Of a stretch of DNA of 64,000 nt, positions 11,232 to 22,516 are shown in pieces (the first letter of the stretch is position 1; each line of letters starts with the position of its first letter). The position numbers and the translations under genes were made by a program. Origin of the DNA: Myxocyprinus asiaticus (Eukaryota; Chordata; Actinopteri; Cypriniformes; Catostomidae); the NCBI RefSeq assembly GCF_019703515.2, contig NC_059382.1, positions 10,116,001 through 10,180,000 on the forward strand. The letters run 5' to 3'. The notes below the pieces were generated by a model. It did no database searches. It was not told where the DNA came from and worked only from the letters and a program-made list of their open reading frames with translations.

Positions 11232-11639
11232 TTAGAAAGAGATATTATGATTCCTCGTGCATCGATTCCATCCTGCTATCCATGTAGGTGAAGAGAGTGG
11301 CTGTGTACACTGCAGCCTATGGTACACCACTGAACATAGAGGGCGTTTTCCCAGCATGCAAAATACTTGATCGGTACACCCAGATGGGTAATGCAAACCC
11401 ACATTCTTCATCACTAAACACAAATCAGGGAGGCAGGCAAGAGCCCGGTACAGTGTGCGGAGCATCTTCAGAACATAATATTCTGTGAAACTGCCACATG
11501 CATTCGGATGTATCTTATTGCAAAGCCGGTGGATTTTAACACAGTATCGGAGGTTTTTCCCATTATAGTTGCTCTCTAGATATTCCTTTAACTTGAATTT
11601 ATTCAAACACCTGCTGTCCTTGATGACACTGCGCTGCAT
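11232..11639 (-). other. Antisense 135-codon ORF upstream of nbea, unrecognised
   Basis: An open frame on the minus strand ends its 5' side 47 bp before the nbea start codon. Its composition is less biased than random AT-rich frames, with varied residues and many Cys and charged positions (KNLRYCVKIHRL, GSFTEYYVLKMLRTLYRA). It matches no family I recognise. It could be chance, an antisense exon at a divergent promoter, or a transposon fragment. The plus strand over the same interval may be nbea 5' flank or 5' untranslated region. Confidence 0.25.
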
Positions 11640-11640
11640 T

Positions 11641-11850
11641 TAAACCAGGGACACCGCGGCTGACAAACTCCAGTACCAGCTAGACATGGCGAGCGTTCAG
11701 CCGGTGGCCACGCAGGGCGACAGAGCACATCCCCCTGGACACAGGCAGCACGGAGCCGCCGCCGCTGGCTCCGGTAACGGTGACATGATGATGACGATGT
11801 CTTGCTCCGGCTCGGTGGTGATAAACCCGTCGGTTCCAATTCGGAATATC
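11641..11850 (+). promoter_or_regulatory. nbea: CpG-rich start region of nbea exon 1
   Basis: CpG dinucleotides cluster here (ACCGCGGC, GGCGAGCG, GCACGGAGCCGCCGCC), against very few in the surrounding AT-rich sequence. This is what is expected around a vertebrate housekeeping or neuronal gene start. No TATA box is evident and the transcription start cannot be fixed from sequence alone. Confidence 0.5.
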
Positions 11851-11934
11851 AAGATGAAATTTGCAGTCCTCACTGGTCTCATTCAAGTCGGAGAGGTCAG
11901 CAATAGAGATATCGTGGAAACAGTGTTAAATCTG
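11686..11934 (+). CDS. nbea: Neurobeachin, first coding exon (partial gene)
   Basis: This exon encodes the N-terminal 83 residues of neurobeachin. Neurobeachin is a very large BEACH-WD40 scaffold of neurons that acts at Golgi and post-Golgi membranes, anchors protein kinase A and supports receptor and synaptic trafficking. Residues 1-45 are a poorly conserved, Gly/Ala/Met-rich leader. Residues 46-83 hold the family block: INPSVPIRNI, MKFAVLTGLIQVGEV and SNRDIVETVLNL. PIRNI, LIQVGEV and VLNL match neurobeachin rather than its paralogue LRBA, which I recall with PIRGI, LVEVGEV and VFNL. The start ATG has G at -3 and +4, and an in-frame TAA lies at 11641. The exon is 249 nt, so the intron is phase 0, and it ends CTG before GTAAGT. 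The next exon (expected to begin LVGGEFD) is not in the window. Teleosts may carry two nbea copies; which one this is cannot be told. Confidence 0.93.
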
Positions 11935-11940
11935 GTAAGT
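11935..11940 (+). promoter_or_regulatory. nbea: 5' splice donor of nbea intron 1
   Basis: GTAAGT follows directly after the VLNL codons. This is a consensus donor that keeps phase 0, matching the point where the conserved protein continues in the next exon. Confidence 0.9.
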
Positions 11941-12336
11941 GTGACTTTGGCTGCGTCTCTAAACCTAAAGTGCTGCCTAGACCATTTTTGTTGTAGACTA
12001 CCACAGGCAAGTTTGAACCTTTGAATACAGTCTAGACAGAATGCTCATTGGAATTGGAGACAGACTTTGTTTATTGTTGGGTCACATATTTGTTTATTGT
12101 TGGGTCACATATTATAAAAAAAGCTTGAGGCTTTTTTTTTTTTTTGAATGAGTTAATGAATGATGTTATGACTTTGTTACAGTAATTCTGGATGCATCAT
12201 TTAGGCTACAATACACTTAGTGACAGATTGCAAGGTGTCTTGCTTGCTAACAGTAACCTAAACAGGTGTCCTGCTGTAGTTTACATGCAGCATTTGTGTT
12301 ACAATACTAATACGAATGCTACTACTAATAACAATA

Positions 12337-12370
<34 letters not shown>

Positions 12371-13055
12371 TATTACATTATGTAAACAAAGAACAGTGAG
12401 TACTGCATTAAAGAAAAACAGGAAAAAGGCCTGAGTATCAGGAAAAAATATAGATGATTTCTAATAAATATATGAAAAATTACAAAAATTATAATATATT
12501 AAAGATAAATTGAATAAAATAACAAAAAACATACATGTATAATCATTATTAAATATGATTAAATGCATTAAATATAAATATTATAAAAATACAAATAATA
12601 GAAAAGCTCAGAAAGAAAAACAAGGTCATAACACCATTGAACACTTTTCCTATTCAATTCTGAAGATCAACACTGTTATTGAAAGTTTACTGAAATATAT
12701 GCTATGTAGGCCTATGGATGTTCAGTGCTTTTAGGTAAGCTGGTGGGAATGGGATTTATAATAAAGTTCACTAATCAAAGTACTGGAATCTTACATTTGG
12801 GGCTGTATGGAATGGATTTGCTCGCTGAATGACAATAAGTTTGTCTTTGAAAACAGTAGTGTGTAATTTAAAGTTTTCTTAAGGTTTATGAAAGTTTGTC
12901 CCTGTGATGTCGTATGTGATATTGTGACATCATTTAAGTGTGTTAAATTTGTGCATGTCTGTTTTTTTTTTTTTCTCTGATGGTGTAAAACATTGTCTGA
13001 ATTAACAGACTAGGGTTACTGCATGGCTTGCTGTTTTGTTGATACATTTCACTAG
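11941..13055 (+). other. nbea: nbea intron 1, proximal part
   Basis: AT-rich intronic DNA with a duplicated TTTATTGTTGGGTCACATA word at 12070-12112. There is no second exon or recognisable element apart from the ATT microsatellite. Confidence 0.6.
12336..12372. repeat. (ATT)n microsatellite
   Basis: About twelve ATT units in nbea intron 1. Confidence 0.95.
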
Positions 13056-13056
13056 T

Positions 13057-13160
13057 AAAGTAATAGTTCACTCAAAAATGAAAATTCTTTCATCATTTAC
13101 TCACCCTTATGTTGTTCCAAACCTGTGTGACTTTCTTTCTTCACAACATAAAAGATGATG
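13057..13160 (+). repeat. Dispersed cyprinid-type repeat (TAGTTCACTCAAAAATGAAAA family)
   Basis: Contains AGTTCACTCAAAAATGAAAA, TCATCATTTACTCACCCTTA and TGTTGTTCCAAACCTG. This order is very common in zebrafish and carp DNA as the end of a non-autonomous DNA element. Copies in the other orientation occur at 18404-18497 and 25604-25697, and a partial copy at 63400-63470. Confidence 0.7.
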
Positions 13161-13470
13161 TTAGGTATCATGTAAGCATATAGATCTCTATATACGCTCT
13201 ATACCTAAGCGTATAGAGTCTCAAAGCATAATTTTAAGTGGGATGAGTATGTTATGAATGACAGAAGAAAGTAATTGTCACATTTTAGAAGGAGACAAGG
13301 GAGAGTAACCGGCTGTTGTAAAAGTAATACGAAGTCGTATGACCCAACTCGTACAATTTCGTACAATTTAGCTAACTAGTACGAATCCTTATGGTTTCTC
13401 TGTGAGAGTGTGTTGGACACCTTTCAATTTCATTATATGGAAAATTTAGTGACCAAGGCTAATATTCTGC

Positions 13471-14262
13471 CTAGTGATGGGCGATTCCACTTATTTTCTT
13501 GTCAGTCCGTTACCAAGTATATCAAAGCCAATATCGCTGATATCGATGTCGATACTAATACCAAAACCTCTATTAAAAGGATATTTTCCTGATTTCTCGA
13601 GGATAATTCTGGTAATTTTAGCCATTTAACATTAGATTTAAAAGCATTTTTTTTATTATTAATTTATAGGCCTAAACTGCAAATCATCAAACATATTTTT
13701 TTTGTTTATCATTTATTAACAACAGAACATTTTCAGTCGTTTAGCAGATTTTACATTTTAAATACATTTTAATTAAATGTTTATCAAATGAGCGCTGTCT
13801 GCGACTACTTGGAGACGGTTAAAAAAAATCTTGTTAAAAGCTGAAATTCTTGAAAGAAATGCTGGCATTTAGTAGTTTGGAATAATATTTGTATTATTTC
13901 TTAAAAAAATAAGCTGTGATACAATTTGGTTTTAAAATATTAGTAATATATGCCCACTAAATCATATAAAAATAAAATAAAATAAATGAAAACATTTATT
14001 TTTTTAATCAAATGAGCATTGTCTGGATTGAGCAGAAGGAGAAATAGATCCAATCAAATGCTATTTGCTTATATAGTTATTATTTCCACTTTGAGTCTTG
14101 TGAAATGCAACAGTTGTCATGGTAAAGAAATAATAATATCACTAGTTTAGTAAAAATCTGTAGTGTCTATATCTTTATGTGAGGATCGATCCTCTCGATA
14201 CAACATCAGTATTGGAAGTTTCAATACTTTAGTTTCGATTAGACCACCCTTACTAAACATCT
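13471..14262. mobile_element. hAT-like MITE of the GATGGGCGAT family, decayed
   Basis: The left end TAGTGATGGGCGATTCCACT is followed by ATATCGATGTCGATACTAAT. At the right, GAGGATCGATCCTCTCGATA and TTTCAATACTTTAGTTTCGA resemble the opposite end of the same kind of repeat. A second fragment lies at 26330-26450. No 8-bp duplication was found, so the boundaries are approximate. Confidence 0.5.
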
Positions 14263-14265
14263 CCT

Positions 14266-14973
14266 TTTGTTTTCGATTGAGGCAAAGAGAGTAAAACAGG
14301 TTTAAAACAACATGAGAGTGAGTGAATGATGACAGAATTTTAATGAACAATATAAGTTAATGGTCCATTTGCTGAGTGTGCCTTAATACACATTTTATCA
14401 GAAGACAAGGGTGTTTAAACTGGTAAAACATTACTTATTTCATAACTTTGGTTTTGCAAACATTTTTTTACTCTGTGTGATTCTTGGGAAATAAAGCCTG
14501 AGTAATGAGCTGTCAGATAAACTAACTGATCTGCTAGAAAAGAATAACCAAATTAAGACTTGTATTCTCCTGTGCGCCATCATTTCTAGTAAACGTGATT
14601 GATTTGTCAATACAGATGCCTTTGGTTTGATAATATATTGACCACTTGCACAGAAAATTATGGATTAAAACTGAAGCGTCAGTTTTTGATGTTAAATGCT
14701 TTCTTCTACCCCAGGTTAACATGCAGAGACAACTATAAGTAAGCCATATTGACTTCCCCAAAAAGTGTAAACAATGTGGCTCTGTGGCACTATGTTTGTT
14801 TGAGTATCCTGACCAGCCTGAACCAGCAACATTGGCTCAAACAATGGTTTGAGTTTGGGACTGGAAAATCTGTTTAGCCGACTAATGGCACACTCACTGG
14901 AAAATGGTCATTATTTTTGCAATTCCGATTGGTGACACTATGATGCAGAAATGACACTTTGGTTTTAAGAAAC
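14266..14973. other. nbea: Intron stretch, nothing recognised
   Basis: No repeat termini, exon or coding frame of interest were found between the hAT-like MITE and the long-TIR Tc1/mariner relic. Confidence 0.5.
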
Positions 14974-15123
14974 TACAACCCCAAAGTTGGGACAGTATGA
15001 AAAATGCTAATAAAAAACAAAAATGAGTGATTTTTAAATTATATTCATCCTTTGCTATATTGAAAGCACTGAAACGACACATTATATGTTTTAACCTGTG
15101 AATTAAATATATTTTTTTTTTTT

Positions 15124-15622
15124 TTAAATGCATAGTAATTTCAAATCAGATGATTGCAACGCTCCAAAAAAGTTGGGACAGCCGAGTGTTTTCCACTTTG
15201 AAACATGACCTTTTGTTTTAATAACACTTATTAAGCATTTGGGCACTGAAGACACAAGTTTGTTAAGTTTAGAAAGTGGAATTTTCCCCCATTCATCCAT
15301 TATGTAGGTCTTTAGCTGCACAATTGTGTGGGGTCTTCATTGCCGTATGTTGTGCTTCATAATGCGTCACACATTCTCAATGGAGACAGGCCAGGGCTGC
15401 AAGCAGGACAGTCTAACACCCGCACTCTGCTTACACAGCCATGCACTTGTAATCCGGGCAGTATGTGGTTTGAAGTTGTCCTGCTGGAAAATGCAGGGAC
15501 ATCTCTGTAAAAGACAGTGCTATATGTTGCTCCAAAATTTTTACATATCTGTCTGCATTCATGATATTCTCACAAATGTGCGAGTTACCCATGCCATGGG
15601 CACTGACACACCCCTGGCCCAT
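15124..15622 (-). pseudogene. Tc1/mariner transposase fragments
   Basis: Two minus-strand fragments are in the order expected of a Tc1-like transposase. The upstream piece carries NADRYVKILEQHIALSF, the region before the second catalytic Asp. The downstream C-terminal piece has MDEWGKIPLSKLNKLVSSVP. The catalytic FQQDN-type motif is not readable in frame and several stops intervene. The N-terminal DNA-binding part should lie at about 15650-15990 (for example the segment matching GGTTTTCATCTTGCCC) but no frame is open. Confidence 0.7.
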
Positions 15623-16184
15623 ACAGACACTGGCTTTTGGACCTGCAGTGGTGAGTGGTGTTGACTAACAAAGGTTTACTAAAGTAATCCCAAGCCCATG
15701 TTCATGATATCCATTACAGATGTATGCCGTTTTTTAAGACATTGATGTCCGAGGATCAGAGATCACTCGCTTTCAGAAGTGGTTTTCATCTTGCCCTATA
15801 CGCACCAAGATTTGACCAGATTCCTTGAATGTTTTAACTATAATGTGCACTGTAGAGGGTGAAATGCCCAAAATTTGTCTTTGGGGAACATTGTTCTCAA
15901 AGTGCTAGATTATTTGCTGAAGCATCTCTTGGCAAATTGACAAGTCTTGAACGATCCTTGCTCTTAAAGGACAAGGCTTTTTTTTTAGGCTCCTTATACA
16001 GTATACAGTACTATGACACAATTGCCTTACCTGTTTAACATATCTTGTTTCAAATCGCCTTGTTATTTCAACTCGTCAAATTGTTATTAGTCTTAAATTG
16101 CCCATGTTGCATGGCGTGTTGCAATCAACTGATTTGAAATTACTGTACATTTAAAAAAAAAAAATGAAATTACAAAGTAAAACT

Positions 16185-17490
16185 TTGTAAAAAGAGTATA
16201 ACCAAACTATTGGTCCGATGTTGGATTCCAATAGAATGGCCCTTGAAGGTTTCTGCATTGTTCTGTCTTTTCTGAGCGCTGAACCAAAAACACTTATTAA
16301 TTTGCACTTTATCAATTGACAATTATTATATTGACTCCAGTTTAAGTTGAACCTCTAATTTAGATTTAAGCTCTAACTGATTTACTTTTAACTTTTAGTG
16401 TAATCTTTTTAAGTTATTGATTACTCTGAATCGTCCTAACTTTCATTATCCTTTCATTCAGGTCCCGATTGTCGCTCAGAGTATAGATCTCACGGACACA
16501 AAATCGCCAGTCCCGTTCATAGTCAGCGGTTACAGGTTTACTAATATCATCTGGTTCGGCCGCCTACTGCTTGCTCATAACCAGATGATTTTTAATTAGT
16601 CACGTTTCATACAACTTGCTAAGATGGTGATAAGCAGTGACTGGTAGTCTTACATGGTTTTCTCCAATTCATAAGCTCCAGTAATGATCATTATCCTGGA
16701 CATAAGTTTGCAGTAACAAAAGGTATCCCTCGAATCTACTGGTGATAAAAGATTTCGGAGAAATACAGAATAAATCAAAAAGTAACAATTTATTTGCCAG
16801 GTTGGATTTAAAACATAAGTTACAAAATCAATCAAAGACAATTTCAGGCATGATCAGAATAAACAAACATTTCTAAAAATAAAAGACAAGTCAAAGTAAC
16901 ATACCTGGCAATATAAAGTGACACACAGCAATTGTGCGGGAGATCTGACAACAGATTCCCCAAGCTCCTCTGCCATCTCTCCTTAAGTACCACACAATTC
17001 TATTGTTATTTCAGATGTGTTTGTTTGATGTTATCAAGGATTTGGTTTACAATTTAGGGAGTTGTAAGTAGACCTTTGAAATTTGTGATTGAGTAGGTCG
17101 TTTGATGTTTACAAAGAAAGCACCTAATCTGCATACAGCATCTGTTCCCTGTAAGTTCTTAAATCTTACTTGTGATTTTACTTTGCTAAAAAGGAATGAG
17201 ACCATTTTACCAGTTGCACTGAGACCTCTTGAATGATACCAAACATGTATGATCAGAAAACCTTTTACATTACAGAACAGGATAAGTCGTAACTTAGTTT
17301 TTGGTGACTCTAAAATGACCTGAGGTGAGGTATGTAAGAGAGGGGGGCAGATGTGAGTGAGATTTCGTTAATCAGTAGGGTGTGTTGTCTAAGGTGGAGA
17401 TGCTCTTCTGTGTGAGAGTTTTATGACGTTGGTTCTCGCAGAGTTCGACTTTTATCGGAAATAGCACCTTTTGGGTGTAAACATTCTGGT
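16185..17490. other. About 1.3-kb insert inside the Tc1/mariner right repeat
   Basis: It separates two parts of the right inverted repeat that are contiguous in the left repeat. No terminal repeats, target duplication or coding match could be assigned. An acceptor-like CATTCAG with a short open frame near 16453-16599 matches nothing I recognise. Confidence 0.45.
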
Positions 17491-17624
17491 TCCAGCCTTA
17501 CAACATCATATAATGTGTAGTTGTAGTGCTTTCAAAATAGCAAAAACTGAATATAATTTACAAATCACTCCTTTTTATTTGCATTTTTCATACTGTCCCA
17601 ATTTTTTTGGGATTTGGGGTTGTA

Positions 17625-18400
17625 GAAGCAGATGGGCTCTTCTTAAACTTGGGATCAGGTGTTTCTTTTGTCATTGTTGACTGTGTCTCACACAATAGCA
17701 GCTCGTGGTGTGTCAAGGAGACAATGCTGGTGGCTTTTAGACATCAGGTCCTGTTCATGAGCTCACAAATGCTGCTGTTACCGCACACCAGGATGTATTT
17801 CTGATTTGACTGTGGAAAAAGTAATTACTGCCCCTCCCGTAGCCACTGTTTGCCAAGGATATTTTAGCCATGATTTACATTGCATATTCACACAAACATC
17901 TGGCACAGTTATCTGTTTTAGTAGAAGAGAGTATTGTGTATAGAACCATTTTGTATTGTAAAGTTTACAGTTTTCAATGTTAAAATACCTTCTCCTATCC
18001 TAACTAAATCCTTTGGTTGTTTTTGTCATGTTTCATCGTAGCCCTTGATTTATTCAGCCCAATCACTCTTTTATTAATTAATCATGTTAAACGTGTCTTC
18101 TCAGCAATTCAGTCCCAGCTCTCAAGTGTGTTTGTCTAGCAAGCCCAAACGGCCTAATAACTCTGCCAGTACAGATCTGACCCTGACTGCAAGAGTGATA
18201 TTTGCAGTCTCATTGTTCTTGCTCCAGAGATTAATTACCACCCATTCTGTCACAGTGGGAAGCAACAAGTTTAGGCCAGGAAGATGTGTTGCAGCCCTTG
18301 GCGTATCAGGGCAAAGGCATTGCGATACTCTCACAATGCTGAGTGAAAGTCTGAGTGACTTGCGACACTCTCGTCACAACCCATTTGTCTCTGAGTTTGT
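17625..18400. other. nbea: Intron stretch with part of a local duplication
   Basis: Mostly unrecognised. Bases 18289-18400 resemble 18590-18692 (shared CAAAGGCATTGC and TCTCGTCACAACCCATTTGT), indicating a direct duplication about 300 bp apart. Confidence 0.5.
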
Positions 18401-18403
18401 GTT

Positions 18404-18575
18404 CAGCAGAAGAAAGAATGTCATACACATCTTGGATGGCATGAGGGTGAGGAAATTATGAGAGAATTTTCATTTTTAGGGGAACTATTCTTTTAAGCTA
18501 GTGAAAAAAAATCCACTGTGCCCATAGTTGAAGAAACACCCTGCAATACTACAGTGCTTCAAACTTTGTAGCGCG
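18404..18575 (-). repeat. Dispersed repeat copy shared with 25604-25790
   Basis: Both segments share GTGTTCAGCAGAAGAAAGAA, then CTTGGATGGCATGAGGGTGA, then AGTTGAAGAAACACCC, in order and at high identity by eye. The first part is the common TAGTTCACCC family in reverse. The shared tail beyond it (18498-18575) shows the duplicated unit is longer than that family's end. Confidence 0.75.
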
Positions 18576-18699
18576 TTTCATTTACCATGTCGCAGCTCTT
18601 GGAGTGTCAGTGCAAAGGCATTGCTGTAGTGTCCTGTGATTCTGAGAGACTTTCGATATTCTCGTCACAACCCATTTGTCTCAGAGGAATCATGAAGTG

Positions 18700-19260
18700 A
18701 GGAGAACAGTATCTTTATGCAGATGCACTGGGGCGACTCTCACCTTCCTTGATCTGATTGACCGACATAGACCTTACTGACATTAATCTCAGTATTTACT
18801 GAGAGAAAATTATTTATATCAGTTTTTACACAAATACTGACTGCCCCTTAATTGTAGCGTAATTTCCACCATGACCAAACATTTTGTCAAACATATTTAC
18901 AAAAAGTCATGTGCTTGTTTACCAAGGATACAACAGTGTCAGTGCAGAGCATGCTTGAGATGAAATAAGAACAGTTCTATTGTCTTTCAATCAAGGTGAA
19001 ATTCTGTCAAATTATGCAAAATGTGTAAATTATTAATTAATTTATAGCGTGTTTTGAGGACACATAAAATGCTAGTTATGAAATTAACTTTAGCAAGACA
19101 AAGGTGTCTGCTATTTTATTCAAAAAATGTTTACTATGTCATTTCCACCACAGAATTATCAATTGTCCTTGACAAAAAAATAAAAAATAAAAATACTAAA
19201 TTCTCCTGTGATGAATCCAGGTCAACTGTTGAATATTGTTAGTAGACAAATTTATTAATG
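18700..19260. other. nbea: Intron stretch, nothing recognised
   Basis: AT-rich, with no repeat ends or exon signals identified. Confidence 0.5.
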
Positions 19261-19265
19261 GAATA

Positions 19266-19536
19266 GTGTGACAAGGTTCTTTAACTCTCTCTGAAGGAGG
19301 AAGCGAGAGCCAGGTGAACAATCCAATGTGAGTTTTATTTCTACACTTTTTAATGTCAACCAACAAACTGCTTTTCAGCACAACATAAAATGAATGAACA
19401 CACAGTCAGCATCGTGCGTCTCTCTCTCCCCTCCGGCAGTCTGGACACCCTTTTTATCCCACTGTTAGAGATCATTTCCCACAGGTGTCAATCCTTACCC
19501 TTCTTCCTCTCCTGGCCTTTCTCTCCACAGATGTCA
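19266..19536 (-). repeat. Gypsy 3' LTR
   Basis: A 271-bp copy. Read on the minus strand it starts TGACATC and ends TTGTCACA, giving TG...CA ends. It is the more complete of the two LTRs. Confidence 0.75.
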
Positions 19537-20159
19537 CTCGGCCATGCCCACATCACCACATACTCCCATTGCCCGACTCAGGCCGGGGAGCCATCCGGCC
19601 TGTGACTTACTCCCCCCCCAGAGGAAATCCGCCACAGCCATCTGTGCCCCCGGCCTGTGGACCACCTCAAGCTTAAAAGGCTGGAGAGCCAGATACCAAC
19701 GGGTGATCCGTGCATTGGCATCCTTCATGCGATGGAGCCATTGGAGTGGGGCGTGGTCCGAACAGAGGGTGAAGGCCCTCCCAAGCAGGTAGTACCAGAG
19801 GGTGAGGACCACCCATTTGATGGCCAGGCACTCTATCATGCTCTATTTCGTCTCTCGCACCGAGAGCTTCCTCACGGATTCCTCCCACTCCTCCCCCCAC
19901 TACCTGGGATAATACAGCCCCCAACCCCCTGTCCTATGCATCCGTCTGCAACAAAAAAGAGAGAGAAGTCAGGGGAATGCAAGAGCGGCCCACCGCAAAG
20001 TGTAGCTTTCACCCGCGTGAACGCCTGCTGACACAACTCCGTCCACTGGACCAGATCTGGTGCCCCCTTTTTAGTGAGATCAGTCAGCAGGCTGGTGATG
20101 GTTGAAAAATTAGGCACAAACCTACGATAATAGCCAGCCAGCCCCAGGAACTGTCTCAC
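19534..20159 (-). pseudogene. Gypsy RT connection and RNase H
   Basis: Piece 20159-19872 starts with the post-RT signature RQFLGLAGYYRRFVPNFS and runs into the RNase H start (FFVADGCIGQGVGGCI, where the usual catalytic Asp follows Val-Ala). Piece 19839-19534 has the later RNase H region (IECLAIKWVVLTL, FTLCSDHAPLQWL, and RWYLALQPFKLEVVHRPGAQ). A frameshift lies between them near 19860. The frame then reaches the LTR with no integrase. Confidence 0.85.
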
Positions 20160-20171
20160 CTCCTTTTTGGT

Positions 20172-20805
20172 CTAATGTCTCGGGCAGGCTGCAATCACGG
20201 CGGTTTTATCAATTTGGGGCCGCACTTGCCCATGAACCAAGTGAAAGCCAAGATACCGTACTTCCACCCGCCCAATTGCACAGTTCTTTGGGTTTGCCGT
20301 GAGTCCTGCTTCTCTCAATGACCTCAGGACATCCCTCAGATGGTGCAGGTGCCGCTGCCAATCATTACTGTAAATAATAATATCATCCAGATAGGCAGCG
20401 GTGTATGCAGCGTGTGGTCTGAGGATTCGGTCCACGAGCCACTGAAACGTAGCTGGGACCTCGAACAAACCGAACGGGAGCATCACAAATTGGTATAATC
20501 TGAATGGTGTGGAATGGTGCCGTCTTTTCACTGCACATAGGAGTTAAGGGGATTTGCCAATATCCCTTTGTTAAATCCAGTGTCGAATAAAAGTGAGCTG
20601 CGCCTAACCGATCGAGCAGCTCATCAATCCGAGGCATTGGGTATGAATCACATTCAGACACCGCATTGACTTTTCTATAATCCACACAGAACCGGACCGA
20701 GCTGTCACTCTTCGGAACCAGCACCACCGGGCTGGCCCAGTCACTGTGGGATTCTTCTAATACCCCCACATCTAGCATGGCCTTTAATTCTTCCCGAATT
20801 GCCAC
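20172..20805 (-). pseudogene. Gypsy reverse transcriptase, frameshifted
   Basis: Two overlapping minus-strand frames. Piece 20805-20383 begins in the fingers (MAIREELKAMLDVGVLEES, PVVLVPKSD, RFCVDYRKVN) and holds the first catalytic Asp in FYSTLDLTKGYWQIPL. Piece 20531-20172 continues with FRLYQFVMLPFGL and the polymerase box AAYLDDIIIYS, then the thumb (GLTANPKNCAIG, VRYLGFHL). The shift lies near 20510. Motifs are those of Ty3/Gypsy RTs. All catalytic residues are readable, but not in a single frame. Confidence 0.88.
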
Positions 20806-21223
20806 ACATCACCTGCGAACATCGCCGCGAATGCCCAGCCAATAGAAATGGGCAATTTTCCTGCCCCAAGTCGGATTATAATGAGCTGTCTGGAATAACA
20901 TTTCCCAACGGCTCTGCGGTATTAACAGTTTGGTTGTATGCTCTTTTGACTGAGCATCCTGTGTCACTCGCTACAACCAATCCTTGATAATTGTAATTGA
21001 TAATTGATATGCAAGTGCAATGTCTGGCTGGAGGCATTGACCATCAATCACTTTCACTTGGTCAAAGGCATGCCTAAGGGTCTTGACTCACGTCTGCTCC
21101 AGAGGGAAATTCCCAGCAGGGAATCCTCTAAAGGCTGGGGAAGCTGAGACTTACCCCTCCCATACATCCTCCTGACATGGAGCTGACGTAGTCAGCCCTG
21201 GCTCCGCCTCCCCAGCCAGCGAG

Positions 21224-21550
21224 TCACACACGGTGATACACTTTGTTGCAGGACCCATCCACACACATTCCCCTTAATAAGGTAGTAAATGCCGGCCAAT
21301 TCATTCCCAAGATTAGTGGATGGGTGAGGCGGGAATAAACCGCAGCCTCTGCACTATGTTTTTGTCCCCGAAATTGAATAGTGACTTGAATAGTCACTAC
21401 AGGGTAACTTTGGATATCCCCATTTACACACCTAACCTTCACCAGCCAGCTTGTATCCAAAGCCTCGGATTGAACCAAGCTTTGGTGAATGGAGGTTTGA
21501 TTACAACCTGAATCCACCAAGGCTTGATATGTGCCCCCCTTAATACTCAC
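21224..21550 (-). pseudogene. Gypsy aspartic protease domain
   Basis: A 108-codon fragment containing the retropepsin active-site motif ALVDSGCNQTSI near residue 10 (Asp-Ser-Gly) and the downstream hydrophobic LILGMNW, the typical flap and C-terminal layout of a Ty3/Gypsy protease. It is separated from the RT by about 400 bp with stops, so the pol frame is broken. Confidence 0.8.
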
Positions 21551-22072
21551 AGGTATCCAGCATGCTCCTGCTCAATGTCTCCACCTCCATCATGGAGCAT
21601 CGGTCCTGGAAATGCCCAGGTTCCCCGCAGCTCCAACAGACTGGCCAGACTTCACACCCACACTCGCGGCAGCGGATTCACCAGCCTGTGGGGGAGAGCA
21701 GATAGGGTTAGGGGAAACCGGTGGGATGAACGGCCCACGGGACCAGGGATCCAGTTTTGGGGTAGGAATTCCCCATTTTCGGGGAATAGGAACAGGATGA
21801 GGGGAATGAGAGGAGGAGGGAGGAGAGAGCAAGAGAGAAGAGGGCTCACTGGTCCCCGAATATGCCGCAATATGGTCCTCAGCCAGCTGGACCGCCCCAT
21901 CCAGCAACGCCGGTCAGTGGCAGTGGACCCACTCCACTGTCCCTTTCGGTAGCTGGGCGATGAACTGCTCCAGTACCACCAGATCGAGTATCTCCTCACC
22001 ATCTCGATCTTCAGCCAGCATCCACCTTCGTCAGGCTTCATGGTGCTCACCAAGCGTCAGTGACTGGAAGTG

Positions 22073-22375
22073 CTAGCAATGCTGCTTTGTGCTACGGCCA
22101 ACCCGCTGCAAGATGTTGTTGACTGGAAGTTGATGGGCCACGTGTTGGGCTTCCTCAGTCAGCATTGGCAGTAGACAGACCGCCCACTGGGTGTTTTGCC
22201 ACTTCCACGCCTCAGTCATCCACTCAAACAGCTCGATGTAAGCCTCAGGGTCATCTTGTGGTCCCATCTTAGCAAGCGTGGCTGTAGTCACATCTGGGGT
22301 CGTGGTGGAAGACCCCTCCTGGGGTACTAAGCTCCGAAACACCTGCCGGACCTCTGCTTGAGCCTGGACCAGCAC
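22073..22375 (-). pseudogene. Gypsy gag fragment
   Basis: A 100-codon frame with the retrotransposon gag core pattern: ALAKMGPQDDPEAYIELFE-like spacing (seen as MGPQDDPEAYIELFEWM), WAVCLLPMLTEEAQ and AHQLP. It would form the capsid-like shell. The nucleocapsid zinc-knuckle region should follow near 21580-21620 on the minus strand; a Cys-rich stretch is there but is out of frame. Confidence 0.7.
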
Positions 22376-22516
22376 CTGGAATAGCTGCTCCTGCGTAGCT
22401 CAAGCAGGGCCTGATGTTGAACCTGGTGGATGCCTGCCAGGGTCTTGAAGATTTCGGCCAGCACGAGGACTCCATGATAACGTTTCCTTCCTCCAAAAAA
22501 TCCCGGGTTTCGGCAT

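Larger units (their letters stand above)
14976..17622 (-). mobile_element. Tc1/mariner-type element with about 150-bp or longer TIRs, interrupted
   Basis: The left end CAACCCCAAAGTTGGGACAG and the right end (reverse complement CAACCCCAAATCCCAAAAAA, then TTGGGACAGTATGAAAAATG) are flanked by TA at 14974 and 17623. The inverted similarity runs at least to ACACATTATATG on both sides. A further inverted block pairs TAATTTCAAATCAG (15135 region) with its complement near 16135. The right repeat is therefore split, and 16185-17490 is a later insertion or divergent filler. Minus-strand transposase fragments (15622-15431, 15321-15124) support a Tc1-like DDE enzyme. The copy is inactive. Confidence 0.75.

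Noticed and set aside
16417..16599. A possible nbea exon 2 after the CATTCAG acceptor-like site
   Set aside because: The protein does not resemble the expected LVGGEFD continuation and the frame ends in a stop without a donor.
21524..22053. ORFs of 105-142 codons in three other frames over the Gypsy gag/protease region
   Set aside because: They are shadows in GC-rich retrotransposon sequence; the minus-strand gag and protease frames explain the region.
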